Shown here one piece after another: positions 40,046-49,874 of a stretch of DNA of 64,000 nt. A model generated the notes under the pieces. That model saw only the letters and a program-made list of their open reading frames with translations, was not told where the DNA came from and made no database searches. Origin of the DNA: Candidatus Helarchaeota archaeon (GTDB lineage: Archaea > Asgardarchaeota > Lokiarchaeia > Helarchaeales > RDOG01). The translations under genes were made by a program, and so were the position numbers. Location of the stretch: NCBI GenBank assembly GCA_019058315.1, contig JAHPZH010000002.1:1311910-1375909 (forward strand), read 5' to 3'. Each line of letters opens with the position of its first letter. Position 1 is the stretch's first letter.

Positions 40046-40579
40046 ATGAGAAATAGAACTCGTGTTCTTTGCTTTATTCCATTAATTCTTTTAATTAGTT
40101 TTGGAGTTTGGAATTATTATTATGGTTGGCGTCCTCCAGAATTTTCTCCTGACTTATTTCATACTGTAAGTCCAGACTTAATAACTATAAAAAAGCCTGG
40201 ATCGTATGAAATTTTTCACAATCTAATTATCAATGGTCGTATTATTTTTATGGAGTTTATAGAAGGGAAGGTACAATTATATCTTCAAGGAATAATTCCT
40301 TTAAGAGTAAATTGCTGTTTTCCACAAGCTCTTGAATATAGAATTGGAGATGACGTTTATCTCAAAGGTTGGTCATATTTTTATTTCAATACTAGTTTGG
40401 GTTTAAATTCAGACATATTGGATGGCTATTTCTTAGCGATTGAAGGACATAGGCTTATTTCTTATAAAGTTCCAATTTCATTTATCGGTTTAGCTTTAGT
40501 TTTGTTAGTCTTATTCACATTATTCAAAATGAAACGAGATCTTAGCTTTGAAAGGAGAGGAGGTGGAAACATTGCCTGA
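40046..40579 (+). CDS. Membrane protein of unknown function
   Basis: N- and C-terminal TM helices around a ~120-aa beta-rich extracytoplasmic region; overlaps the next ORF. Confidence 0.6.
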   Translation: MRNRTRVLCFIPLILLISFGVWNYYYGWRPPEFSPDLFHTVSPDLITIKKPGSYEIFHNLIINGRIIFMEFIEGKVQLYLQGIIPLRVNCCFPQALEYRIGDDVYLKGWSYFYFNTSLGLNSDILDGYFLAIEGHRLISYKVPISFIGLALVLLVLFTLFKMKRDLSFERRGGGNIA

Positions 40580-41150
40580 TTGGTTGACTCATATTGGTGT
40601 TGCATATTTAATCATTTGGTTAATAAGTAAAATTGATAAATACGATTCAAAATGCAGAGCATATTATATTTTCTTTTTTATCGGAAGTGTAATGCCAGAT
40701 CTCGAACGGATTTTAGCCTTAACAGCGGAATTATTTCAGAATTACCAACTGAAAGAGTTTTTTATAGTCGTGTTTACTACGAGTTTTCATACAATTTTAG
40801 GAGTTATTTGTGTTTCACTAGCTATGACCTCTTTTTTCCCCAATGAAAACCATAAATTGGTTTATTTATCATTTTTATTAGGTGGATTATTACATTTATT
40901 ACTAGATGGTATGATGTGGCCTTGGTCTGGTATGGGTTTGTTCTTATTCTTTCCCTTTTTAACAGGTCCAAGAGGTGCTTTTTCGTTTCATTTAGCCTGG
41001 CCTGAAAGTCTGGTTCCCTTAATTATTACATCTATTGCGGTGGGGCTGACATTAATTATTGATTTAATTCAAAAAAAATCATTAATTTCTTTAACTCCTA
41101 TTAAAAATCTATTTCAAAATAATAAAATGCTTAAAAAATCAGCGGAATGA
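40548..41150 (+). CDS. YdjM/DUF457-like membrane-bound predicted metal-dependent hydrolase
   Basis: LPDWLTHIGVAYL, IGSVMPDLERI, TSFHTILGVI, LGGLLHLLLDGMMWPW (His/Asp pattern in TM helices). Confidence 0.7.
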   Translation: MKGEEVETLPDWLTHIGVAYLIIWLISKIDKYDSKCRAYYIFFFIGSVMPDLERILALTAELFQNYQLKEFFIVVFTTSFHTILGVICVSLAMTSFFPNENHKLVYLSFLLGGLLHLLLDGMMWPWSGMGLFLFFPFLTGPRGAFSFHLAWPESLVPLIITSIAVGLTLIIDLIQKKSLISLTPIKNLFQNNKMLKKSAE

Positions 41151-41154
41151 CAAA

Positions 41155-41781
41155 ATGAAAAAATCTCCTTCAAAGTTAGCGGAAGAATTCTATGATAAAA
41201 TTGTAAATCTTCATCATGAAGAATTTAATTATGATTTAATTCAGTATAAAAAATGGTTAGATTTGCTAATATCTATGATGAATAAGGGAAGTAAAATCCT
41301 TGATCTAGGTTGCGGAAATGGTAGGGCAGTAAAATATTTTATTGATAGAGGATATAAGGGAGTGGGTATTGATCTATCTGATGAAATGTTGAAACTAGCT
41401 AGAGCAAATGTGAAAAATGGAGAATTTTATAAGAAAGATTTTACAAAACTCGATTTTGGAAATGAATCCTTTGATTCAATTATCTCATTTTTCGCATTAA
41501 ATCATATCGAGAAAGCAACATTTAAACAAATAATGGCAGAATGCAAAAGAATATTAAAAAAAGATGGTTTTCTACTGCTTGGCATGGTTAGAGGTTCATC
41601 TGAAGGATATTGGGTCGGATTTTATGGACAGAATATGCAACTTTATGGTGCGGGTTATACAAAAAAAGAGCTCTCTGACATATTAAACTCAGAGGGTTAT
41701 AAAATTCTCAAATCTGAGATAGAACATTTTAAGGGGAAATATTTTGAAGAGGATCAAATCTTTCTTTTAGGAAAAAAATAA
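41155..41781 (+). CDS. Class I SAM-dependent methyltransferase
   Basis: KILDLGCGNGRAVKYFIDRGYKGVGIDLSDEMLKLA. Confidence 0.92.
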   Translation: MKKSPSKLAEEFYDKIVNLHHEEFNYDLIQYKKWLDLLISMMNKGSKILDLGCGNGRAVKYFIDRGYKGVGIDLSDEMLKLARANVKNGEFYKKDFTKLDFGNESFDSIISFFALNHIEKATFKQIMAECKRILKKDGFLLLGMVRGSSEGYWVGFYGQNMQLYGAGYTKKELSDILNSEGYKILKSEIEHFKGKYFEEDQIFLLGKK

Positions 41782-41802
41782 AAAGAATCTAAAAAATTAG
41801 AG

Positions 41803-42873
41803 CTATGGTAGGCTCATATCCGAATTATCTTCATCATCTTTTACTATTTCTAATTCAATATCTTCAGGAACATCTTCCTTTTTTTCAGGTTCCTTCTTTT
41901 CAATTGATTCAGTGATCTTTTTAGGTTCTGGCTTTTTTAATTTCTCTTTTGCTATTAATTCCATCACTTCTTTCTTTGCATTTTCTTCTGCATCAATATA
42001 TTTTTGTAGAGCCTCCATTTTTTGTGTATACTCAATTTTTCTGATGGAATATAATTTATTTATAGTTGGAAATTTTTGTAATTTATCTGTTGTTTCAATA
42101 GATTTCTCACAATTTTTAATGGCTTGTTTAAAATCATTTTTCCTGATAGCTTTTTCAATTCTATCAACATAATTACGTAAATCGTTTTCTAACTTCGGCA
42201 CAGTCTTTAATTCTGCAGCTTTACCTTTAAATTGACTCGATAGATCTGTTTCCCCTATTTCATCAAGCAATGCTGCAGCTTTTTCATAATTTTCTGCAGC
42301 CACTACATGGTTTTTCTCATCTAATAATTTTTCAGCAGCAATTAATATTGATGATAATTTACCTGGTATTTCCCCTGCTTTAGCTAATAATTTCTGTGCT
42401 GCTGCAAATTCACCCTTATCTAATAAAATTTTTGCTTTATTACTAATCTTTTCTTTAATTTTTTCTTCTGAGTAAACAAATTTCCTAGCGGATATCATTT
42501 CATCATAAGTAGTTTTTACGAGATCCCCAAGATAAGGATTGTTTAATTCACCTCTGATATCCTTTTCTACTTTTCTTAAAAAAGGGAAGAATTCTTTGCT
42601 TGATTCCTCAGGGTTCAAAATTAACAATATCATTACTCTTCGGAGGACATCCTTCTCTTTAAATTGAAAAAAATGAGATGCGATATTAGTTCCCTCTAAT
42701 TGAAATGAAATATCTGTTTCTGGAGGAACCTTTCCTGAATGAATCATAAAAGTTTGCATAGATAGGTCAGATAGTGAAGATTTAAAATCGAAATCTGGAT
42801 ATTTTGTTTTAACAATTGGTCCTTTTAGTTGATCCCAATCAACTATAAAAATTCCTAAAGGCATTTTACCCAC
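41803..42873 (-). CDS. Longin-like N-terminal domain + helical-repeat (TPR/SNAP-like) protein with acidic tail
   Basis: LGIFIVDWDQLKGPIVKTKYPDFDFKSS... resembles longin/DENN-longin openings; then paired helices (AAAQKLLAKAGEIPGKLSS, AAENYEKAAALLDEIGE). Overlaps the GTPase gene by 8 bp. Confidence 0.6.
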   Translation of the reverse strand: MGKMPLGIFIVDWDQLKGPIVKTKYPDFDFKSSLSDLSMQTFMIHSGKVPPETDISFQLEGTNIASHFFQFKEKDVLRRVMILLILNPEESSKEFFPFLRKVEKDIRGELNNPYLGDLVKTTYDEMISARKFVYSEEKIKEKISNKAKILLDKGEFAAAQKLLAKAGEIPGKLSSILIAAEKLLDEKNHVVAAENYEKAAALLDEIGETDLSSQFKGKAAELKTVPKLENDLRNYVDRIEKAIRKNDFKQAIKNCEKSIETTDKLQKFPTINKLYSIRKIEYTQKMEALQKYIDAEENAKKEVMELIAKEKLKKPEPKKITESIEKKEPEKKEDVPEDIELEIVKDDEDNSDMSLP

Positions 42874-43417
42874 CCACCTTATTTAATATTTTTCGTGCCA
42901 TTTTTTCAAAAATCTTATTAATATTTTCTCCAGTTTTTGCTGAAGTTTCTTCAAAATCTATGTTCATGTCTTTTGCAAGTTTTTCTCCATCTTTTCTTGA
43001 GATTTCTCTTTGATCTTGTAAATCTATTTTATTTCCGATTAAAAATCCTGTAAATTCTTTTTCTTTTTTAAATGAATTAGACTTTTTCAAATCTTTAAAC
43101 CATTTTGCAGTCTTGTTAAATGAATCTTCGCTTGTTATATCATAAACTAAAAAAAATCCAATAGCTCCTTCAAAGAATATCTTTCTTACTTTCATGAACT
43201 TCGACTGTCCAGCTATATCCCATATGTAAAGATCAACAGTCTTCCCAATATCACCAGAGTCATCGGCAAAAGCCAGCTCCTTCTTACTAACCTGACAACC
43301 AACTGTAGGAATATATAATTCTCGGAATTTCTTTTCCGTATAATTCAACATAAGGGTAGTTTTGCCTACAGCTGGTTCTCCAACCACGACTATCTTCCAC
43401 TTGTAATCAACAGACAT
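42866..43417 (-). CDS. Ras/Rab-superfamily small GTPase
   Basis: KIVVVGEPAVGKTTLML (G1), IPTVG (G2), LYIWDIAGQSKF (G3), IGNKIDL (G4), ETSAKTG (G5). No C-terminal Cys prenylation motif. Confidence 0.95.
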   Translation of the reverse strand: MSVDYKWKIVVVGEPAVGKTTLMLNYTEKKFRELYIPTVGCQVSKKELAFADDSGDIGKTVDLYIWDIAGQSKFMKVRKIFFEGAIGFFLVYDITSEDSFNKTAKWFKDLKKSNSFKKEKEFTGFLIGNKIDLQDQREISRKDGEKLAKDMNIDFEETSAKTGENINKIFEKMARKILNKVGG

Positions 43418-43515
43418 AGATTTTCGCTTTTTTGAAAACTTACATTTCTGTTAAAGTATTATAAAATAGAATATATAATGAGACATAAATTTATCTTTTT
43501 CTTAATTTTTTCATT

Positions 43516-43785
43516 CTATTTGATCTTTTTTTTATCTATCGGATTAAGATTGATTTTTATTGTTTTATTTCTAGATTTTAAGCCTTGGATAATCTTTATT
43601 TGGTTTTGCTGTACCTTAAAATGATCAGCAATTAACTTGATTAATTCTTTATTAGCTTTTCCCCTTTCAGGTCTTGATTTTACCCATATTTCGAACAATT
43701 TATCAGAAATTTCTTGAATTTTTTGTTGTTTTGAATTGGGTTTTACTTTTACCTCTATTATTTTTTCCATTTTTAATGTCTCCAT
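43516..43785 (-). CDS. DUF167 (YggU) family protein
   Basis: EVKVKPNSKQQKI, RPERGKANKELIKLIADHF, IIQGLKSRNKTIKI. Confidence 0.88.
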   Translation of the reverse strand: METLKMEKIIEVKVKPNSKQQKIQEISDKLFEIWVKSRPERGKANKELIKLIADHFKVQQNQIKIIQGLKSRNKTIKINLNPIDKKKIK

Positions 43786-43807
43786 CGAAATTGAATTATA
43801 ATATTAC

Positions 43808-45157
43808 TTATTCTTTCTCAACTCTTCTTTTTAATTCCTCTTGAATTCTTTCAATATTTGGAATAATTGATTTCCTCATAGAGAGTAAGAAGAGAAAAGC
43901 GGATGGAAAACAGATTAACATAAAAAGAAAATAAGTTCCAGAATAATTTAATGGTGTGTAAAGAGCAAGTATTGTAAATATCGGTATAAATATGGCAGTT
44001 GCAGCGGTATTAGCTAATAACATTATGGAGTTTGTTGTTGCCCTTACTTCTGGAAAATTAACATCTGCCACAATAACACCGGTATTGGGGTGTGTGCCAA
44101 TGATAAAAAAGGAGCCAGTTGCTAATACAATTGCAAAAATATAAAATAATATAACACCTGCTGGATAATTAAATGTAAATGGTATTAAAAATGCAGGAAT
44201 TATAAAACACATACCTATTCCTAATATTTTTATCATCACTTTCAATCGCCCATCTTTTGTTTCACGAAATTTTCTATCTGCCACATTTCCCCAATATATT
44301 TGACCCACTAATTGGATTCCAAATATTGAAAACATCATTAATGTTGCTAGTCCTGTTTGAACTCCATGTTGAACATTTAGAAATAAAATAAAGAGTTTTC
44401 CAAGAGTAGAATTAACAATAATTAGTAGAAAGTAAAAAGAAAATAATTTTAGATTTATTGGCCTTCTAAAAAAATCTAATGTACCATCTAGAGTAAGGGT
44501 ATAATCATAAGTTTCTCCTCGCTTACGCAATTCTTCTAATCCTTCATCTTGTGCACCTCTTTCTGGTTCCTTTAACGTTAATGTTAATCCACAATAAAAA
44601 AGACCTGCGAAAAAGTCAAATAAATATGGAAATTCTAATGGGAAATTACTTCCATATATTAAAGAGGGAATTATTCCTGATACGGTCATTCCTAATCCTA
44701 TAGCAGCAGTACCAGCAATACCCATCCATCCCATGACACCTCCTCTATCTTTAGAAGGAACAAAATCTACTAATAGAGTAAAAACTGCTGGACCCAAAGC
44801 AGTATTTATAACGACTGCTAGAAATCTCATTAGTCCAAATAGCCAAAATTCAGTCCGTAAAGAAATTGTGAAGACTGTAAGGAGACTAACTATCGATCCA
44901 GATAATATCATTAAAAAAATTAAACGGACTCTATTAACTTTATCTGCAATAGCTCCCCATAAAGGTAAAAAAACAGCTCCCGCAATCGCCATTATAGAAA
45001 TTAAAAACGCTATTGAGAGTTGATTGACCCCAAAAACTTCTCCCATTTTTAATAATAATGGAGCATCGAATCCTGCATCTGTAGTCATTATTACGCTTAG
45101 AAAAATGAAATATAATAAATGATGCAAGGTAAAGATAGGTTTTTTTGAGTTTTCCAT
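43808..45157 (-). CDS. MFS transporter
   Basis: 12-TM-like hydrophobicity; PLWGAIADKVNRVRLIF, GGVMGWMGIAGTAAIGLG, GNVADRKFRETKDGRLK. Confidence 0.87.
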   Translation of the reverse strand: MENSKKPIFTLHHLLYFIFLSVIMTTDAGFDAPLLLKMGEVFGVNQLSIAFLISIMAIAGAVFLPLWGAIADKVNRVRLIFLMILSGSIVSLLTVFTISLRTEFWLFGLMRFLAVVINTALGPAVFTLLVDFVPSKDRGGVMGWMGIAGTAAIGLGMTVSGIIPSLIYGSNFPLEFPYLFDFFAGLFYCGLTLTLKEPERGAQDEGLEELRKRGETYDYTLTLDGTLDFFRRPINLKLFSFYFLLIIVNSTLGKLFILFLNVQHGVQTGLATLMMFSIFGIQLVGQIYWGNVADRKFRETKDGRLKVMIKILGIGMCFIIPAFLIPFTFNYPAGVILFYIFAIVLATGSFFIIGTHPNTGVIVADVNFPEVRATTNSIMLLANTAATAIFIPIFTILALYTPLNYSGTYFLFMLICFPSAFLFLLSMRKSIIPNIERIQEELKRRVEKE

Positions 45158-45289
45158 CTAAATCAGAATTTATTTTAAATCTATAATAATTTGTAATGCA
45201 AAATTGATATAATTAATATTAATCGTATATTTAATAACAACTTAAAATTGAAATTATTCAAATAACCAGATTTCTGTAGGTTATCTTTT

Positions 45290-45832
45290 ATGACGAAAGA
45301 TAAAAAAGACTATAAGAAATTACTTAAAGCAGCCTTTGATGATAAAGTAAATCATGTAGTTTATTTATTAAAATTTCTGGATTCAAAAGGGGGTCCAGAT
45401 TTAATTAGAGAATATTATGCTGAAGCCATTCCAAATTTTGTTAAAAAATATTCTGCACCTGGAGAGACAATTAAAAAACTCTATAAATTTTGGCTTAGAA
45501 GAAATCCTGTTGATAATTTAAAAAAAGTAATTGACTCAATTCGGGAGGGCAGCGAATTTTATCTACCTCTTGAAAATTTTAGAATTTCGCAGGAAGATGA
45601 GGGAAATGAACTAGTCTCAGATATCAAATGCAAATATCTAAAAAATATCACAAAACAAGCAAAAAAATTTCAGTGTAATTTCGATACACGAGAATATTAC
45701 TGTAAAAACGCTTGTATTCCATTACTTAACATATTATATTCCGAACTTTTTTTAGATTTGAGAGTAGAATTAACTAAAAAAGGATGTATACAAAAAGTTA
45801 GAATAAATTTGGAATTACTAAATAAAGAATAG
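45290..45832 (+). CDS. Hypothetical protein with conserved-looking Cys residues
   Basis: ORF with its own upstream intergenic region; CKYLKNITKQAKKFQC...YYCKNACIPLL. Confidence 0.5.
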   Translation: MTKDKKDYKKLLKAAFDDKVNHVVYLLKFLDSKGGPDLIREYYAEAIPNFVKKYSAPGETIKKLYKFWLRRNPVDNLKKVIDSIREGSEFYLPLENFRISQEDEGNELVSDIKCKYLKNITKQAKKFQCNFDTREYYCKNACIPLLNILYSELFLDLRVELTKKGCIQKVRINLELLNKE

Positions 45833-45904
45833 AATAATATAAGATATAAAAATTTGTCAATAATAAGGTTAAATTAATTTAAAAAAGAAAAAAGAGATTT
45901 AAAA

Positions 45905-47029
45905 TTAATCTACGTATTGGTTGACTTTTCTAATCTGATTTTCAGCTTCATCCATTATCTTTTTAATAACTTCTGCAACGGTAGGTAAACTATAGACTCC
46001 ACAGACGGTCTGTCCACAAAGAACTGCTCCGTCCTCAACATTTCCTTCGTATACTAAGTCATATGCTCTCAAATCTTTCTCAAAATCTTCTGATCTCTGT
46101 GCTATACTGCCGCCCATCTGCTTCTCCATAGCGATTCGTTCTTCTTTGGACATTGTAAGTTTGTGACCCATAGCGTATTTATTTCTTAATAACCTAATAG
46201 GTCCAAATGCTCCATCACACATCATTGTGTCGGCATCTTTAGCTTTTACCAAAGCATCCTTAAAATTCTGATGAAAGTCGCCATCGCTAGTTGAAATGAA
46301 TCTCGTACCCATTTGAACGGCGTCTGCCCCTAAGGCTAACGCACTTGCCAATGTCTTCCCATCCATCATTCCACCACCGGCTACAATTGGTAAATCCGGA
46401 AATTCGTCTCTTGTTTCCGGGATCAGAACTGAAGTGCACACACCCTCATACGATTGATGTCCACCACCTTCATATCCAACCGCAACTACGCCATCACATC
46501 CTGCTTTGACCGTATGTTGAACTAGGCCAAGAGAAGGACTGACATGAAAATGTAATAGGTCAGGCTTACCATCTTTATAATATTTCTCTCTATTAATTAT
46601 TTTATTAGGAGGAGCTGGGTTTCCTGCAGAAGTTACAATTAATCTTAAGCTTTCCTTCAATTTTTTACTTTTTTCACGTGCTTTAATGACAGTTCTTATT
46701 ATTTGAGGTGCATCTACCTGAATCCTTGCAACACGAATATTACAACCGATTATAGCTCCATCGTTAAGGTTTTCCTCAATATAATTTAAGTCGTGTTCCA
46801 TTTTAGCTTTAGGGGATACAACTTCTCCATGTTCTCTATCAATAAGGTGAGTCTTTGGGTTCACGGGAGTAAGGATACCCCAATGACTCGTGAGACCTAC
46901 TCCACCGTTATTTGAAACTAAAACAGCAGTTCTATAAGTAGAAAATGGTCCCATACCTGCTAATACTATTGGATGTCGACAACCTAATAGTTCAGTAAAT
47001 TTTGTTTTGATAACCAATTTATTCACCAT
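45905..47029 (-). CDS. Nitronate monooxygenase family protein (paralog A)
   Basis: ELLGCRHPIVLAGMGPFS, GCDGVVAVGYEGGGHQSYE, PIVAGGGMMDGKTLASALALGADAVQMGTRF. Confidence 0.9.
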   Translation of the reverse strand: MVNKLVIKTKFTELLGCRHPIVLAGMGPFSTYRTAVLVSNNGGVGLTSHWGILTPVNPKTHLIDREHGEVVSPKAKMEHDLNYIEENLNDGAIIGCNIRVARIQVDAPQIIRTVIKAREKSKKLKESLRLIVTSAGNPAPPNKIINREKYYKDGKPDLLHFHVSPSLGLVQHTVKAGCDGVVAVGYEGGGHQSYEGVCTSVLIPETRDEFPDLPIVAGGGMMDGKTLASALALGADAVQMGTRFISTSDGDFHQNFKDALVKAKDADTMMCDGAFGPIRLLRNKYAMGHKLTMSKEERIAMEKQMGGSIAQRSEDFEKDLRAYDLVYEGNVEDGAVLCGQTVCGVYSLPTVAEVIKKIMDEAENQIRKVNQYVD

Positions 47030-47179
47030 TTTGCTTATATCTAAAAACTTCTTCTTTTAACTTTAATAGAAAAAGAAATTTGTTTATGTTCCGTTACGTA
47101 GTAAATTATAAAAATTTAATCATCCATTTCGCAAGATTGAAAAAAAGTAGTAAAAAAATAGATGCGAGGGGTTAAATGG

Positions 47180-48289
47180 TTAATCTACATATGTATTTAT
47201 GAGTTTAATCCTTGCTTCAGCTTGTTTCATCATTTTATCCATCAATTCTTTTACGGTAGGTAGGTCACGAATGCCGCAAATAGTCTGTCCACACAAAACA
47301 GCACCATACTCCATATCTCCCTCATATGTTAGTTCATATGCCCTTCCATCTTTTAATAACTGTTGCGATAAATCTTGATCTATGCCATAAGCTTTTTCCT
47401 GTTTAACCTTTTCTTCTTTTGACATAATTGATCTGTGTGATAAAGCATATTTGTTCCTTAATATGCGAATTGGACCAAATCCACCTTGGCAAATCATAGT
47501 ATCAGCATCTTGTCCTTTAACAAGTGCATTTTTAAAATTAATGTGAAAGTCGCCATCAATTGTAGCTATAAATCGAGATCCCATTTGAATACCGTCAGCT
47601 CCCAAAGCCAATGCGCTAGCTAAGGTGTTTCCATCAAAGAAACCGCCTCCAGCGACAATAGGTTTATCAGGAAAGGCATCTCGCGTCTCAGGAATTAATA
47701 CTGATGTACAAATTTCTTCATAAGATTGATGTCCACCACCTTCAATACCCACAGCAACAACTCCATCACACCCTGCTTTTATCGTGTTTTTAACCAATGC
47801 AAGAGAGGGGCTGACATGAAAATGGTAAAGGTCAGGTTTTCCATCTTTGTAGTATTTTGGGTTTTTAATTATTTTATTAGGTGGTACAGGGTTTCCTGCA
47901 GATGTAACTACAATCTTAACACATTCTTTAAGCTTTTTACTTCTCTCACGCTCTTTAACAATTGTTCTTACTACTCTCGGAGCATCTACTGACATCCTAG
48001 CAACACGCACATTACAACCAGCAATAGCACCATCATTTAAGTTTTCCTCAAAGTATTTAAGATCGTATTTCATTTTTTTAACACTTGAGATTGTGACGCC
48101 GTTTTCTCTATCGATTAAAAATCCTTTGTCCGGATTAACCGGTGAAATTACACCCCAATGAGAGGTCAGACCGACTCCTCCGGCATTCGAAACTAATGTA
48201 GCAGTTTTATAGGTTGTAAAAGGTCCCATACCTGCCAGCATTATAGGTCTTTCACATCCCAATAGTTCAGTAAATCTAGTTTTAATCAT
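47180..48289 (-). CDS. Nitronate monooxygenase family protein (paralog B)
   Basis: Tandem paralog of 45905..47029 with the same motifs. Confidence 0.9.
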   Translation of the reverse strand: MIKTRFTELLGCERPIMLAGMGPFTTYKTATLVSNAGGVGLTSHWGVISPVNPDKGFLIDRENGVTISSVKKMKYDLKYFEENLNDGAIAGCNVRVARMSVDAPRVVRTIVKERERSKKLKECVKIVVTSAGNPVPPNKIIKNPKYYKDGKPDLYHFHVSPSLALVKNTIKAGCDGVVAVGIEGGGHQSYEEICTSVLIPETRDAFPDKPIVAGGGFFDGNTLASALALGADGIQMGSRFIATIDGDFHINFKNALVKGQDADTMICQGGFGPIRILRNKYALSHRSIMSKEEKVKQEKAYGIDQDLSQQLLKDGRAYELTYEGDMEYGAVLCGQTICGIRDLPTVKELMDKMMKQAEARIKLINTYVD

Positions 48290-48540
48290 ATATATCCCAT
48301 TTCCTATTTTTCATCTTTAAATTATCGTTTTTTAAATATTAAAGCTCCCTTTTTTTCCGTTTAAGGAAAAAAAATTGATTATTTCTCGTTACATTAGACA
48401 ATTATAAAAATTTAATTAGTAATATTTGTTAGATTTTTAAGTTAAGAAATACATATGAAGTTGTTAAATTTAGCAAATTTTTTAACTTTTTTTAGTATAA
48501 TTAGGTTTAATAGGGCAAATTTAAAAATTGAGGTATTAAA

Positions 48541-49827
48541 ATGGACTATAGCCAAATCCAAGAAATTTTAGAAGGTAAATGTACAGATAAAGAAGTTAAT
48601 ATTCGAGGATGGGTCTGGAGAGCCAGATCTTCTAAAAAAATCTGTTTTATCATTATAAGGGACTCAACTGGTAGGATCCAAGTTACATTTGAGAAGGAAA
48701 TTAACCCTGAATTATTTGAATTGGCAAAAAGTGTTACAATCGAATCATCTATTGAAATTAAAGGAGTTGTAAGAGAGGATAAAAGAAGCCCAGGTGGCTA
48801 TGAAATTCATGGAAACGATTTAAAACTAATATCTCTCGCCCAAGTTTTCCCGATAACTAAAGATCAAAGTGTAACTTTTTTAATGGATAAAAGACATTTA
48901 TGGGTTCGTAGTAGGAATATTGCTGCAATTTTAAAAATAAGAGCAGAAGTATATAAGGCATTTAGGGACTGGTTTGATAATAATAATTATATTGAAGTCC
49001 ACGGACCAATGTTTACAGGGTCCGCTGTAGAAGGTGGCAGCACTCTTTTTGATCTAAAATATTTTGATAAAAAAGCCTATTTAACTCAATCATCTCAATT
49101 TTATTTAGAAGCAATGATTTTTACGTTTGAAAAGGTTTGGACTGTAGCACCATCTTTTAGAGCAGAAAAGTCCCGTACAACTAGACATTTAACGGAATTT
49201 TGGATGTTAGAAGCCGAAAAAGCCTATTCGGATCTGGAAGATATTATGAAAGTTGAGGAAGAATTAGTAGGGTATGTATGCAAAAGAGTTGCTGAAAGAA
49301 AAGAAGAATTAAAGGATTTAAATGTTAAGCCCAATACTATTGCTAAAATTGTTCCTCCGTTTGAAAGAATTAGCTATGATAAAGCAATTGAAATTCTACA
49401 AGGAGATGGTGTTAAAGCTGAATGGGGAGAGGATCTTGGCACAGAAGAAGAAAGAATTCTAACATTAAAATATGATAAACCAATTTTTGTTTATGATTAT
49501 CCCAAAAAAGCTAAAGCGTTTTATCATTATCCTGATCCTCAAAATCCAGAAAAAGTAAAATGTGCAGATTTATTAGCACCAGGTGGATATGGCGAAATCA
49601 TAGGTGGGGGTCAAAGAATTGATGATGAAGAAATTTTACTTCAAAGAATAGAAGAAGAGCAATTGCCAGGAGATTATGAATGGTATATCGATTTGCGAAG
49701 ATATGGCTCAGTTCCACATTCTGGGTTTGGACTTGGTGTAGAACGAGTTATTAGATGGCTATTAAAATTAGACAATATTAGAGATACAATTCCCTTTCCA
49801 AGAACTATTAATAGAATTTATCCTTAA
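48541..49827 (+). CDS. asnS: Asparaginyl-tRNA synthetase (class IIb, archaeal type)
   Basis: VNIRGWVWRARSSKKICFIIIRDSTGRIQ OB-fold; GSAVEGGSTLFDLKYFDKKAYLTQSSQFYLEAMI; motif 3 GSVPHSGFGLGVERVIRWL. Confidence 0.9.
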   Translation: MDYSQIQEILEGKCTDKEVNIRGWVWRARSSKKICFIIIRDSTGRIQVTFEKEINPELFELAKSVTIESSIEIKGVVREDKRSPGGYEIHGNDLKLISLAQVFPITKDQSVTFLMDKRHLWVRSRNIAAILKIRAEVYKAFRDWFDNNNYIEVHGPMFTGSAVEGGSTLFDLKYFDKKAYLTQSSQFYLEAMIFTFEKVWTVAPSFRAEKSRTTRHLTEFWMLEAEKAYSDLEDIMKVEEELVGYVCKRVAERKEELKDLNVKPNTIAKIVPPFERISYDKAIEILQGDGVKAEWGEDLGTEEERILTLKYDKPIFVYDYPKKAKAFYHYPDPQNPEKVKCADLLAPGGYGEIIGGGQRIDDEEILLQRIEEEQLPGDYEWYIDLRRYGSVPHSGFGLGVERVIRWLLKLDNIRDTIPFPRTINRIYP

Positions 49828-49874
49828 TATAAAAATAAGGAAAAAATGAAAGGTTAAAAAAATTATTCATCTAT

